Assembly (NCBI RefSeq): GCF_009870125.1
Contig: NC_046679.1
Location: 6,200,001 to 6,264,000, forward strand
Direction: 5' to 3'
Source: Drosophila pseudoobscura
Taxonomy: Eukaryota; Arthropoda; Insecta; Diptera; Drosophilidae
Length of the DNA: 64,000 nt
How positions within the stretch are numbered: the first letter of the stretch is position 1; each line of letters begins with the position of its first letter. The position numbers were made by a program, and so were the translations under genes. Under the pieces are notes generated by a model, which made no database searches, was not told where the DNA came from, and worked only from the letters and a program-made list of their open reading frames with translations. Below, one piece after another: positions 27,330-39,911 of the stretch.

Positions 27330-28295
27330 CTACTTGGTGGCAGTATTCTCCATTATCCAGGGACGAGCGCGCCGCAGATCCTGGTAGATATGGGTGGTCA
27401 CCACACCCACGTTCATCACCCTGGCCAGCAGGGCCACAACATAGAAGCTGTGCGGCACATTCCGCTCCACGCTGATGTCCATCAGGGCCGCGCCCTCGTA
27501 GAACCTTGTGCGCTTCACGGGAAAGGCGCAGAGCTGGTTCTCCGGCGGCAGGGTCGAGGCGGAGGTCAGTTGCTTGCACTTCTGACGGGAGACCGTCATG
27601 GCCAGACCCTTGCCCTTGATGTTGTCGGTGTGTGTGAAGCCCGAGAAGTGCAGGTTGCGATTGATCAGCGACTCTGGCTCCGCGTTGCCCTCCATGCAAA
27701 TGGGCTGGATGTAGTTTGTCCACTCGATGGGCTCCACAAGACGCAGGATGGCCATGTCATTGTCGCCCGTGTCCTTGTCCGCATCGGGATGCACCTTGAT
27801 CTCGGCCACGTTGTACAGCTTGGGCCCGGGCACACAGAAGCCCCTGTTGTTGCAGGCGAACTCCTCGTCGGGTGAGTGGCTCTCATTCCACACGCCCAGC
27901 ATCACGACGGCGCTCACATTGCCCGTCCGATGCTTAAATCGCTTCACGCACGTGGCGGTTGTCAGGACATGCTGCTGATTCACTATGACCACAGAGCATC
28001 GTGTGTTTGTATAGCCATTACCTGGGATACAAGTCCATTAGGAACCTCAAGAGCCACAGATCAAGGGACTTACCCTGACTCTGCAGCAGCACCCCTATCC
28101 AAGGGTACTCCGAAGGCTCTGTTCTTTCGTCCATGGTGTAGAGCACTCGCTCCTCCAGGCGGCCGCATGGGGTGTCGCCCATTGCCAGCGCTACGGGGAC
28201 CATCAATACATCAATACAATCTACATGGAATATGTGCACTCACCGCTCAGACAAGCCACAACTAGAAGCAGAACAAGTTTTCCGGCCACAACCAT
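27330..28295 (-). CDS. Secreted non-catalytic serine protease homologue (286 aa)
   Basis: Three exons on the minus strand: 28244-28295, 28074-28190, 27330-28021. Joined phases agree and give 286 residues. The leader MVVAGKLVLLLVVACLSALA is a signal peptide, followed by CGRLEERVLYT and PSEYPWIGVLLQ. Exon 3 opens with RCSVVIVNQQHVLTTATC, where the histidine of TAAHC is replaced by Thr. Asp is kept (GDNDMAILRL). The serine motif is FYEGAALMD, so Ser is lost. I chose the acceptor at 28022 rather than the later AG near 27984 because it restores the conserved cysteine and the preceding strand. It is paralogous to the gene at 26064-26998 and lies head-to-tail with it. Confidence 0.9.
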
Positions 28296-29544
28296 TTCTA
28301 AGTAACTATCTAATCCGCTGCTGTCTCTCGTCTGTCCAAGTGCTCGGATCAAACTGAGAAACCGATTTTGAGACGACTTTGGCTGAAGCTTGCTGAGAAT
28401 AAACTCTCCATGAATTATGCAATCGAAATCGATGCGATCACGAATGCACTTGTATGCTAGGCTTCTGATAGATATTCTCTTTTGGAATATAAAATATTAA
28501 GCAAATTCGAGTCTAGAAGTAAAGTGTTTCAATTTTAAGAGCCATCTAAGCTTATTCAATCCAAAAGACAAAGACCAGTCAATTACTCGTACAAGAAAAG
28601 AACAGGACACTCATTATATACCGATTAGATTGTTAGAATCCGTCGACCCGCTGTCCCATTGGGCTCCTCGGATATGCATGTGCACAGGCCCGCCCACGAC
28701 AACGACTTGGGCTGAATAATTAATGTTTCAATTAGAATGCTATTATCGGGGGCAAACAAACACACAGGGCACAGGCTGGCTGGCTGGCTGCTCAGCAGGC
28801 ACCGAAGGTGAAGGACACAGAAGGACACAGACACACTGTAATGGATCGCGGCAGCGGGGGGTTTGGTTGGATTGGCTGGATTTAACACTCTACTAAATAT
28901 GCTTACAAATTGCCCGACCAGATCCGGCTGCCAGTTTATTGTCCACTCCCGACAGACGGGCTCAACTTGACCTGCTTGAGCCGGGGCGTTCATAACTCGC
29001 ATTGTTATGAATCCCACCCCAAAAAAATTCTACACCCCCCCCTACATCCTGGCCTGGACCGGACCGGACTCTAATGAACAAGCCGCCCGTTGGTCAGACG
29101 GCCATAAAACTTGGCTTGGCTTGGCTGTGGCTCTGGCTCTGGCCTTGGTTTTGGCCTAGAGGGAACACGATTACGGTCCGTGCTGAAGGAGAACCAAGAA
29201 CAGAGGGGGGGGATGAGAATGGGAATGCAAATTGCTCGGACCAGACCCTGACGTGGCCTGCGTGGGCTTTGGGTGCGCCTTTTGCTTGTAAAGGGTCGAG
29301 AAATGAGCCTCGCTTCCCACTTGCGTGTCCCTCAATCTTTAATCGGTGCCAGCACGTGAGCAACTCTGCCTCAAGAATGGCAGCTAATGGCGGCTGTAAT
29401 CGAATGGAATCATTGATTGGACTCCCCCTGGAGAAGCCTCCTTTAAACTTAAAGTTAAGCCCGCAAATTGTTCTCAATCTATCTTCAAGCTGGCACGGAC
29501 CCCTATGAACACTATGAACGAGATCTGGCAATGATGATAGTAGC
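28296..29544. other. Divergent intergenic region
   Basis: 1.25 kb between the divergent SPH (minus) and transporter (plus) genes, so it holds both promoters. A TCAGTT initiator-like motif sits about 60 bp upstream of the SPH start on the minus strand. The plus-strand half has a G-run near 29206 and GC-rich sequence. No start site can be fixed for the transporter. Confidence 0.4.
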
Positions 29545-32500
29545 ATGACGCGCGACGGCGAAATTCCAGCCATTTTCAATCCGAAACGGGTCCGCACACC
29601 TGCCGTGGTAGTCACCGGAGACTCATCGACAAATGTCCCCTACAGCAACAATAACAATAACAACAACAACAACAGTGGAACTGGGACGGGCACGGGGACG
29701 GGGCCGGGGGCCAGCAGCAGCAGCTCGGGAGGCACAGCTGTCGCAGCAGGAGGAGGAGGTGGCACTGGGGCAGGAGCGACAGGCGGATGTGGCTTCAGCA
29801 ATGTGCTCACATCGAGCAATCCGCAAATAACCCACCAAGACTCGATCTCGTCGAGCCAGCAGGATCCCAATGAGGTAATCATCATACCAGCGGACACCCC
29901 CACGGGGCCCCCCGGCAGCCACAATGCACAACACCACTTCGGAGGCGACTCGAGTGACACGCAAACCGGACTCGACTCCCAGCAGCAGCAGCAGCCGAAT
30001 GGCCATGGAGAGGAGCCGGAGCTGCGCTTCAGAAAGCTGCAGGCCTGCAAGGAGTCCTGCTGCTCGGAGCTGGCCCGCAAGGTATGCCCAAGGCCCCTAC
30101 CATGCCACTTCACCTTTAACTTTACTGGCACTTTGCTCGTTGCAGATGTACTTCGGGGTGTGCGTGACCATCCTGATGACCGCCTCGTGGGTGGGGGCCA
30201 CGCACTGCATCAAGTACATGTACAAGTACCGGGCGCCCTACGATGACGTGCTCAACGATGACCAGGACACGTCATCGAGTCGGGCCGAGCTGAGCGCCGA
30301 GCTGGAGGAGATAATGGCCATCAGCGACTCGTCGCTGCATCACGTCGAGGACGCCACCGAGATGTTCAATATACCACCGCGCCAACCCGTCTATTTCAGT
30401 GCACCGTTTTTTGCCGCCTGGTTTTTTACCAACTTTTCACTGCTCTTCTTCCCGATCTACATCCTGGGCCTCGTTTCCACGCGCAAGTGCGACAAGCTGA
30501 GCGAGGTCCTCGGCGATGTGCTGAGAGGATTCCGGGAGCGCGGCTTCACCGTGGGTGAGTGTCTGCCGGGCCGGACCGGGCCCTGAGCTGCCATTTCTGA
30601 GTTTTCCCCACCCACCCACAGGTCGCTTCCTGAATCGCTGCCTCTCGTTTTGCATTTTGTGGCTGGTCACCACCTACCTGTATACGCTCTCCCTGAACGT
30701 GCTCTATGCCACGGATGCCCTGGCCCTGTTCGCCACCAATGTGGCCTGCGTCTATCTGCTCTCCTGGGTGATCCTGCACGAGCAGTTCGTGGGCGTTCGC
30801 GTAAGTATATATCCCCATATCTGTCTCGTCTTTGCATAAAGCCCGATGCGATCCGTCTAGATTGTCGCCATCATTCTGTGCGATACGGGAATCGCACTGC
30901 TCGCCTACATGGACGGCATCACCGAGAGTCGGACTCTGAGCGGCGTCGTTCTGGCCACACTGGCCGGCGCCGGCTATGCCGTGTTCCGGGTAAGTCCTTG
31001 CCTCCGTGTCCTGACTGATTGTGTCGTGCCGTGTGCTCATGTCGGGCTGTCGCTGTCGCTTTCTAGGTTATGTTCCGCAAGGTGATGGGCGATCCGCCGG
31101 TGGGCCAAATCGCCTTCATTTTCACCGCCCTGGGCTTCCTGAACGCCCTCCTGCTCTGGCCAGTGGTGCTGGCGCTCTACCTGACTGGCACGGAAAGCCT
31201 CACATCGGAGAGCATACCCTGGAACCTGCTGCTCGCAGCGAGCGTCCTGCTCTTGGGTATGACCCCCGAACCCCGAACCCCGACCCCCCGCTACCCCTTT
31301 TGTTGTGTTCGAAACTTTTATCGTTTGTAATTAATTCCGATTGCAGTTTTCCACGTTCTGATGCAGTTCAGCGCCGCCGTAACGTACAACATGTTTGTGA
31401 CATTGGGTCTGATTACCGCTGTGCCCGTTTCTGGTGGTATGTACACAGGCGGGGGCACCCCCCTTGGGTCTTGGGTTGGTTCCTTCGGCTGGCGGGATTC
31501 CGTGACTGCAAATTGTTTTAAATTGTAATATAAAAAGCGGGCACTCATGTGGGGCACACGGCAACATTTGATCTTTGGAGTTCAAGAAACGCCACAAAGT
31601 TGGGAAATTGATCGAAAGAGGGGCTGAAAATTCCCCATATTAGAGATGGGAACCTACTCTTCAAGTCCTGATCCAATCCGTTTGTAATTCCACCATCCCA
31701 TAGCCCTCGATGTCATACTGTACAGTGCCAACTTTGCGGGCATGAAGCTGGCCGGGGTCATACTGATTGGCATCGGGTTCTTCCTGGTGATGTTCCCCGA
31801 GAACTGGCCCGACTACATAACGCGACTGCTGCGGTAAGTACAGTACTCACTGCAGTACGCTACAATTACAATTGTTGTGCCAATTAATATGCTAATTTTC
31901 TTTGTCAGAGTAAAGAATCGTGCGTGTTTGGTTCAAATATAATTTATAGTTTGTTCTTTTTGTTTTCCATTTTATTTGCTTTGTTGTTGTTTGTTTTATG
32001 TTTATTGCCAAAAGAGTCGACTAAAGCCAATATTAAAATAATTAAAAAGAAATATCATCATCGCATTAATTAATTTATGATTTGAATAAAGAATAAAAAC
32101 AAAAACCAAGTTGATTTACCTGCTGTGTACTCACATAAACTATATATTTAATTTTATATAAACAAACATCTTGCAGAAAGAGCGTTCGAGCCATACTCCG
32201 TTACCAATGTTGTTGTGAATTAGCCGAAATTCGCTATGCTCATTCGGTAGGCCAAAAACACAAGCTAAGCCAAAAACCCAAAAACCAAAAACCAAAACCC
32301 ACCTTTGATTTAACATACAATTAGATATATAATTAATAACTAGACTAGTAGGCATCCTAAGATCTGTTTTGAATAGTACAATATTTAACGAACCTTCCAA
32401 CCTCAACCGAACTATACTGATAATTGATAAGTAACCAGATACTTGGCAGATTTTTTACTGAATACCACCCAACAACAACAACTACTTCTATGCTATCTAT

Positions 32501-35500
32501 CATATATAATAGGTACAAAACTATGATAATCCCACAGACATAAAAAACAATACCAAGACAACACATTTTGGCTTCCAACTTTGCGCTCACCCTTGTTGAA
32601 AGATATGTTAGCTATATAGACATGTGTATCTACATAATTGTAATTCTCTATTTAATGTACACACAAAGAACTACCTACATCAAAACATACAATCTATATA
32701 TGCCTTGTAACACATACTATACTCGTTATATACCAAATACATACAAGTACCATGTATATCTCTACATACTATACTATATATCGTTATCGTTATAATCCGT
32801 TAAACCGACACTTCTTCGGCTGTTGTGCAATTGGTTGACAATCCCGTCTCGTTGTTGTTCTAAACGTTTCTTTGGCGGAGCTGTTACTCTTTATACGTAT
32901 ACTATTTACCACAAACCATACATACTATACTCGTACCTATATATTTATTGTCGTTGATAGTTAAGTTTTCTTTCGGCATATACCAACCAACCAACCAGAC
33001 CACTCCAAACCAATCTTTTGTTTTACTCATCTATGTGTAAGATGTACATACCTTTCTAACCGATGCCAAGGATCGGTTATTCGGTTATTCGGTATCTCGT
33101 AGTAGTTCGTACACCCACCTACACACCTATTCCACACTCATACACACACTCACACACACCTCTCTACGTACTATATAGATTGCCTTTCGCTGGTGTTGCG
33201 ATTACGAGACCGAGACCCACCCAGAGAATCCTCAAAGAGATGGTTGCTGTATGGCTGATTGTTGTGTGATCTCTTACCTGAATCGCTTTTTGTAATTGAG
33301 TTCAGTTTTGACTTGGCCCCCCCATCATACATATATGTATGTATGTATGGATCTGTAAATACATTCCGATTTTCGGTTCGTTTCGTTCTTTTGTTACTGA
33401 AATTGTCTGCACCCACTAGTGAGGCCATATAGATGTTAACCAGATGTTATAGTATCGCAGCATGAAGGAATGTACTCGAGACGCCCTCTCGGTCCTACCC
33501 TCGTGTAGAGTCTTAAGTTCATAGTTTCCTTATCGTTTCTCCTACAAATAATTCAGATTAAGAATGTGCCTCAGAAGGAGATCCCCCGACCAACCTTAAA
33601 TTACTAAAAGCGGAATCCTAAATAAAGATAACCATAAAAAATGCATTCGAAATGTTACTGATTGGCATGTTAAAACCGACCTTCGTTTTGTCATCGTTTC
33701 GTATCCGGATTGGATGTTGTTTTTCGTTTTTTTCCAAAATTTCAACTTCTCTTGAGTTCTGTTCCTCTTTGTTTTCTGTGTGATCTGTCTACAAGCTGAA
33801 CGAATTCTACTCTATGCTACTATAACTACACTACCTCTACTACCTACTTCTTATATATATAAAAACCGTGTCGATATTTCAATTGTATTTTTGCAGAAGC
33901 ATCATAATGCTGGGTCACAACGCGAGGTGAGTTTCGTGATTAGGCTGAGAGGAGAATTGCGTATGTTATTGAGTTTTGTTATTTTTGTTTGGTTTTGGTT
34001 TTTGTTTTTGTACAACCTACGCTTAAACAACACGGTGGCCAAATCTAATAGAAAAGTTGCTCGTAATAATAAAAGAATACGGCATTTAGGAATACCATAC
34101 TCTAAGCAACCCGAAACCTATACCCATACCCGAGATTCTACCTGTCCTGATACTAATATATGTATTTATCCAAATCCAAAACTGTAAGCGAAGTACATAC
34201 ATATGTTTTCAATTCGATTTCGATTTCGTTTCTTGCCTAGAACTTTTGGTATTTCGGGTTTAATTTGGTTTGTGGAGGGTTTTGTGGATGATTGCAACTT
34301 TATCGATTCTTCTTATGTACTTTACTCTCTTACTCGCATCCCAGTATGATTTCCATATCCTCTCCATAAGCTACATATTCCGTAATCAGAGTAAAGTATT
34401 GGTAATCTAATCCATGATAGCTCATTTGATAATCCAATATATACGTACATTAGAGCCAGTAGAGTCCCCAACTATTGGCTGATTTCGATTTGCTATTCCT
34501 TCAGAACTTCTTTTCGATTCGATAAGTACTCATACCAAGGTAAGTCAAGGCAAGGTAGGGTTCTGCCAGCTACAACATGCATATGTATTTTGAAGTAACT
34601 TCACTCTCACCTCATCCAAAACGTATGTCATTCGTGAGCCCAGACCAGATCCGATCTGAATCCGAGAGAATGAATGACAGACACACTCGATCTCTCTCTC
34701 TCTCTCTCTCACACACCGAAGTACTGTATGTAGATCATGAATCTTCTTTTGATCAGTTTCTTGTATAATTATTTTGGAGATCAACTGAAATTCTGTACCA
34801 GCAGCTCTCTCTATAGTAGATAACTATTCTGATTTCTGATTTGTATATAGTAAAAACACCGCTAATCTGTACTATTGCTTCTTTTCTTCTTGTTTTTCTA
34901 CTTCACCTATGCCACAACCTGCCTATCTCTCTCTCTCTCTCTCTCTGTGTCTTTCTCTCTCTCTCTTCTCTATTTCTCGACTATCTCCTCTCTTCGAACT
35001 GTTCTCTCTCTCTCTCCCCCTAACTCTGCAAAACACTGAACACACTGAATACAACGAACCGACCCGGCTAAATTGATCAAAATATACACTGCGAACAAAA
35101 AAATACACATGTTGAACATACCCATGAATACACTCGAAACAACACCCATGTAGCGGTAGGCCAGCGCTTTGTAAACGAGATGCTATAGTCCCCGGACCGT
35201 CCACGAGATATGCGCAGCGGCACATCACGCGCACGCACCACATAAGCTAAGAGTTGGACAAGTCACTCAATATTGTACAGAACAAAAAGACCGCAACCAG
35301 AACATATATATATTTTGTAAAAAGATTTTCCAAAAAAACCAAAAGAAAAGCCAAAGAAAACCCAGTACTCAATTGCACACCACTTGCCAGACCTTGGGGT
35401 AAGTACAAACCGTCATACCTTCCTTTTGCTACATATATCGATAAGTGACAGGTACAGTTGCCACCCGTAGAGTTATCGGGAGGGATCGCAATCGCAATCG

Positions 35501-37151
35501 GATGGATCATCGTGAATGCCTTGTTTTCGTTGTACTGTTATGTTTTTGTCCTGTTTTTTGCTTTGATATCCTCTTCAAATTATGCGTTCTTTTTCTCTCT
35601 CTCCTCTCTCTCTCTCTCTCTTTCTCTACGGTCTCATTCCACAGATCGCAGCATATTTATGCATCCCATTATAAACATAAGCGAAAGTATTATGCGGTCA
35701 ATACAAACCCATATGTTGTTTGAGCCAATCGCATGAATGAAACCAGATCTCGTGGCGGCCGATCGTGGTGGGGGGCCTGGTGGGCATTTTTGCTTTGATC
35801 CCACGGCCAAGGCCGCCCCCGCATCGCCCCCGAGCCAACAATGTTTTTATAGCCGTTGTTGTCTGACTGTTGAGAACAATTTTTGTACCAATTACATTTA
35901 GTAAAGTAATAGTTTCCAATATAGAGAAACTCAAAACGAACGAACGGTGAGAGCCCTAGATATGTTCCTTTTTTTGTGTTTTTTTTGTATCCACTTCTAT
36001 ACTCTGTAGCCCACACTCGATTGCCCTCACTCTCATGTACAGTCCAGCATCTCTCACTTCTCACTTTTTGACATCTATGAAATTGTAGTACAAATTTGTT
36101 ACCTCCTTTATTGCTTTGCACTTTGCCTATGTTGTTGGATCTATAATTCGTGTATCTGGAAGAGCACAGCTTTACGTTAAATTCATACAAGTATATGTAT
36201 ATTTTTGTGGCACTCGTAAATCGAACCACCCCGCTTAAACCCACACCAACACACTCAAACCCACACCTACACACACACATACAAAACACAATACACGAGA
36301 ATTTTGTAAATAACTTTAACAGAACATCAGTAAAAAATCAGTAAAAAGTCTTAGATCTTAGGCTATTTGTGCGAGCATCAAGCAGTGCACTGCAGACAGA
36401 AGGCCTCCCATTGGGTCCTTGGTCTGTGCTGCAGTGCAGTATCCGATGCCAAATTGAAATTTAATAGTCTTGCAAATGAACAATAATCTATGTAAATGTG
36501 AGTGTATTTAGAGCATTAGAATTGAACATGAAAAGAAATGCATAGAAACTAAATGCCATACAAAAAACAACTTGCCTTCATAGACCTGAACAAACCGATA
36601 CTAACATGTACACTTCTTTCTATGCCCCCAAAAAACAAAAACAAATCTTCCGAAAAAAAACAAAAAAAAAAATTATTGTGTAGATGGGGTCGCGGCCCTC
36701 GGAGCGGTACTTCAACAGGTCAGCATCCCACCACTATCGATTATCGGACGGGATACATAAGGTCCCATCTTCGTTCACCCTCTGGCCGTGTGAGATGACT
36801 GATCTATCGCCAACAACCAGCGGGTACCTGCATGGCAGCGTCAACGCACAGCATCACCAGCAACTTTTACAGCAACAGCAACAACAGTCCCATCAGCAGC
36901 ACCACCGACAGCACCACCAGCAGCACCTGCAGCGCCAGCACTCGCACACATCGCTCACCAAGATCCATCGCCAGAGCAGCAGTCATAGTGTCCATGGCGG
37001 TGGTCGGTCGGTGGCTGCCGGCACCACGGGTCGACTATTCTCCTATTTTGGCAACGAGCACGAGCATGAGCGAAAGAAGTCCGAGACGTCGTTCTTCAAT
37101 CTGGGATTCCGGCGGAAGTCCACGGTGGTCTATTATGCCCCAACCGATTAG
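29545..37151 (+). CDS. SLC35F3/F4-type nucleotide-sugar/thiamine transporter family protein (698 aa main model)
   Basis: Eight exons: 29545-30081, 30146-30554, 30622-30800, 30861-30989, 31067-31256, 31347-31436, 31704-31833, 36719-37151. All are GT/AG with agreeing phases. Residues 1-179 are cytosolic and low-complexity (poly-Asn, Gly/Thr, Ser, Gly/Ala). Roughly ten hydrophobic segments follow, starting MYFGVCVTILMTASWVGATH and ending VILIGIGFFLVMFPENWPDY. This matches the drug/metabolite-transporter fold of SLC35F3/F4; human SLC35F3 is reported as a thiamine transporter, but the fly substrate is not deducible here. The last exon encodes a 143-residue His/Gln/Ser-rich tail ending FRRKSTVVYYAPTD. 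The 4.9-kb last intron contains a cassette microexon and alternative ends, listed separately. Acidic residues between TM1 and TM2 (about 30240-30370) form the longest loop. Confidence 0.9.
32177..32324 (+). CDS. Candidate alternative terminal exon of the transporter
   Basis: After the acceptor ttgcag (32171-32176), joining the phase-2 end of the exon at 31704-31833 keeps the frame open for 48 residues before TAG at 32322-32324. The predicted tail begins KSVRAILRYQCCCELAEIRY and ends Lys/Pro/Gln-rich. The CCC cluster near a basic stretch, close to the last membrane segment, could be a palmitoylation site. The pyrimidine tract is only fair. This is an inference from splice consensus and open frame; it would replace the long His/Gln-rich tail. 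Confidence 0.35.
33897..33926 (+). CDS. Candidate 30-nt cassette microexon of the transporter
   Basis: A strong acceptor (gtatttttgcag) and a consensus donor (gcgag/gtgagt) enclose exactly 30 nt. The exon enters and leaves in phase 2, so it can be included between 31833 and 36719 without breaking frame. It would insert about ten residues (SIIMLGHNAR) just after the last membrane helix. If its donor is not used, TGA follows immediately and the protein ends ...HNAR. The phase fit with both neighbours is hard to get by chance. Confidence 0.5.
36685..36798 (+). CDS. Alternative upstream acceptor for the last transporter exon, short tail
   Basis: An AG at 36683-36684 (attgtgtag) lies 34 nt upstream of the acceptor I prefer at 36719. 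Using it shifts the frame and gives a 38-residue tail (starting WGRGPRSGTSTGQ) that stops at 36796-36798, instead of the 143-residue tail. The pyrimidine tract in front of 36685 is broken by an A-rich run. I regard it as the weaker choice but cannot exclude regulated use. Confidence 0.25.
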   Translation, partial: WGRGPRSGTSTGQHPTTIDYRTGYIRSHLRSPSGRVR

Positions 37152-38375
37152 GGGGACGCAGACGGGGACTCTTAGCTCAGGCATATCAAACAGTACGAGA
37201 AAATACAATCATTCCGTGTTTAAGGAATTAATAGATGTTTGCACCTTTAGGAGATACAATATCCATGTCGATGTCGTATCCGATTATACCATATTATTGT
37301 CGTTGTTGTTGATGTAAAAGTTTATTCGGAACACATGCAGTTACAATTTTGCTCAAATATAACACATTTAAATGCTACAGTTACAGCTACAGATACAGAT
37401 ACAGATACATATTCTGCACCCATATGCAGTTCAAATCCGGTCAAAAGAATCCAGGCTATGGCCCACAATCACGCCTCAGCCCATGCCATGCCATGCCACG
37501 CCACGCCTTCAGTCTCAAACCCAAACTAAATGAGAATGAAACCAAACCCATGAATCGAGCACCAAAACCAAACCAAAACGAGCTCAAAAGTGCCCCAAAT
37601 GTTAACTATACTCGTAAATGGTTCTAATTTAATACTCATAATTATTACGAAATTGTGTAAGGAATCGAAGCCAATTGTTTTTAGCAATTATATACATATA
37701 CATACGTACGTTAACTGTATCGGAGATGAATAGTCATGGATAATGTTTTAAAGTGGATCCACTCAATGGCACACCACACCTTAAGAAGGAAACGACAACG
37801 CTAGCCTCGATCGAACAAGAGAGACCCCAAGTAACTTAAGGCAATTAGTTTATAGACTTTCACCAACCAAATTGAGATTCACTTGGCTAAGGAAAACCCA
37901 TTAAACTGTAAGCTCGTATACCCAAGAGGTTTTTCATTTTAGACTCCGACTGTGTGCATTTTGGATTGGATGTTTTGTTAGCGAGTCAAGAACAAATTGA
38001 AGTATTAGTATTTTTTAAACGTTTATGTGTTGTTCGTAATTTGTAATTCGAAGTGTTGTAGAGTCGAAATGAATCAACGAGGAAACTGTTGTATTAACGT
38101 GGCCGGCTCTCGTATGACCCCCCCATTCGAGGATCCAGTCTCTACACCTCTTCTGGGGCATACAGACCTGAGCTATATTGTACTTTGTTGTGTAGCCACA
38201 TCCAATAATTGATTTGTGATAGTTTTTAAAAATGTTTGATAACCAACTGCATACACATACTGTAGCCCCCGACTTTTACCTGCCCGCCCACACACAGAGA
38301 GGCAACGGTGTAGCTGGGATGTATTTAGAACACACACAAAACTGAACACGAAATAAATACATAGTTGAAAACAAG
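37152..38375 (+). other. Transporter 3' UTR
   Basis: Non-coding sequence after the stop at 37149-37151, with a short GATACA hexamer run near 37391-37412. A canonical AATAAA lies at 38352-38357, so cleavage near 38375 is likely. The extent is inferred from that signal. Confidence 0.5.
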
Positions 38376-38995
38376 GATTACTAGATTACTTCTTTTGTGC
38401 GGCTTCTATCGGTTGCCCGGGCAGGCCCTCAGTTGGCTCTGAGTTTGTTGGGAAATTTCAAGCCTAGGGGCAACTGGGAAATGTATCAGTAATAAAACAT
38501 CAACCATTCAAATTACATCTCCCCTTCCAAAAATTATTTTAAAATTCTAAAAGGATCGAAAAATTGAAATCATAGTCCAAAATAGAAATTTTTCTTGATA
38601 CTTCGTGGGCGGAAATACCGATTTTGGCCGGATATAGTGCGCGTTTCATTTCAAGAAATCGAGGCAGTGCCGTCGGGTGATCACGGATATAGTATATATA
38701 AGATAAAGAAATCGGAAGAGAACTGGCGACGCTCGGCCCATACGGCGAGCGGCGTGAAATTATTTTGGTGTTCCGACTAATTTTGTTTTTTGTTTGTCTT
38801 TTGTTTTGTCAAAATCCACTTCGTGTGATTTTGCATTCTTAAAAATTATATTTATTTTTGTTTTGGAAACTCGATTTGTTCAGATTTTAATGCCTGACGT
38901 ATAATTCACTCCCGCAAGACTTCAACAACAACGAATTCTAAACCAGCCGCAGAAGCGGTGTTATTCGACTAACCTTAGGGAAACAAGAATTCAAG
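38376..38995 (+). promoter_or_regulatory. Promoter-like region before a candidate small gene
   Basis: Contains a TATA-like stretch (agtatatataagata, about 38690-38703) followed by roughly 290 bp of T-rich and then A/C-rich sequence like a fly 5' UTR, leading to ATG at 38996. A 61-codon frame at 38595-38780 has no recognisable domain. Promoter role is inferred only. Confidence 0.35.
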
Positions 38996-39911
38996 ATGAA
39001 CAAATTTGGTAAGTGAGAGCCCCTCGAGGAGATTTCAAATGCATTCTTTTACTACAAAATCATATATTTAAACATTGTGTATATGGATTCGTTTTGAGTT
39101 ATAAGACACTTAAGATTCTATACATTAAACTATGGAAAAGTGATACTTTTGTAAAAATTCTCTGCTGTTTGCTCTCAAGGCACTTAACATTAAGGTACAT
39201 AAAACAAAAACAGACTTTGTTCTTGGACGGACATTCGATATAGTCTCTGGTATTACAATTATTCGAGCATAAACAGTTACAGTTACATTTACTGACTGAC
39301 AGATACATGTACGTTTTTCTTTAAGGCACAATTTACACTTTTGACAGCTTCGTATTTGTATTTTTCTACAAATTGATAGTGGAATGGAATATTATGGGGA
39401 CAGCCCTCTGAGGACTGAATGTGACACCCAGAAACAAAACCAAAAGCGGACACATAGCCAGCCGCCTCGGTCGCAGCGGCACATTTGGAAATGGAGGAGT
39501 TGCCCAAATGCTGCGACAGTCACTGCCCTGCCCACCGATCGGAGACTGCTGCTGCTGCCACTGCTGCTTCTGCCCTGAGATGACTATGAAAAATGTGTGA
39601 AAAAGATTTTTTGTGCCCATGTCCAGCTACCTATGGCTATAAAGTTTTTAATGAAAAAAGCTGGAGATTTCTTTTTTGCCCTGGTAGGAGACCAAGTGGC
39701 TGATAAACTGGTTCCTGCGGCGCATAGAAAAAGTTCTCAGGGTACAGATAATAAAATTCAAGCGCATATGATAATCAAGGAGCAAAAAACAAAAAAGCGA
39801 ACGGAAAAAACGGCGCTGCGGCAGCGGCAGCGGCATATATATTTAATTCAGGCAAAAAAAAAAAAGAAAAAAGCAGCCAGCAGACCATCGGACGCAATGT
39901 CGACGATTTAA
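38996..39911 (+). CDS. Candidate small two-exon gene (about 24-78 aa), unrecognised
   Basis: ATG at 38996 is followed after 13 nt (MNKF + G) by a consensus donor gtaagt (39009). A strong acceptor (tttcttttttgccctggtag) opens an exon at 39688. Joined in phase 1 it reads GDQVADKLVPAAHRKSSQ and stays open to TAA at 39909-39911, ending in a Lys-rich run. Alternatively a weak donor at 39742 (gtacag) could join an exon at 40375, giving a 24-residue peptide. The same 40375 exon read in phase 0 gives NDDNVQKEQKSKRIAERI and a hydrophobic end. I do not recognise the protein. Evidence is splice consensus and phase only. Confidence 0.25.

Larger units (their letters stand above)
31834..36718 (+). other. 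Large final intron / alternative 3' region of the transporter
   Basis: If the exon ending at 31833 is not spliced, the frame reads LLR then stops at once (cgg taa), and AATAAA at 32085 could end that short isoform. A second AATAAA is at 33621. The remainder is AT-rich with many short tandem TA/CT tracts (CT runs at 34690-34710, 34926-35010, 35594-35622). A minus-strand frame of 87 codons at 35247-35510 and a plus frame at 35445-35736 look hydrophobic but have no supported start or domain. Confidence 0.55.

Noticed and set aside
27312..27875. 187-codon plus-strand open frame
   Set aside because: Antisense shadow of the SPH exon 27330-28021.
35247..35510. Hydrophobic 87-codon minus-strand frame inside the transporter intron
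   Set aside because: No signal for a start site, no neighbours on that strand, and the hydrophobicity follows from A/T-rich codons.
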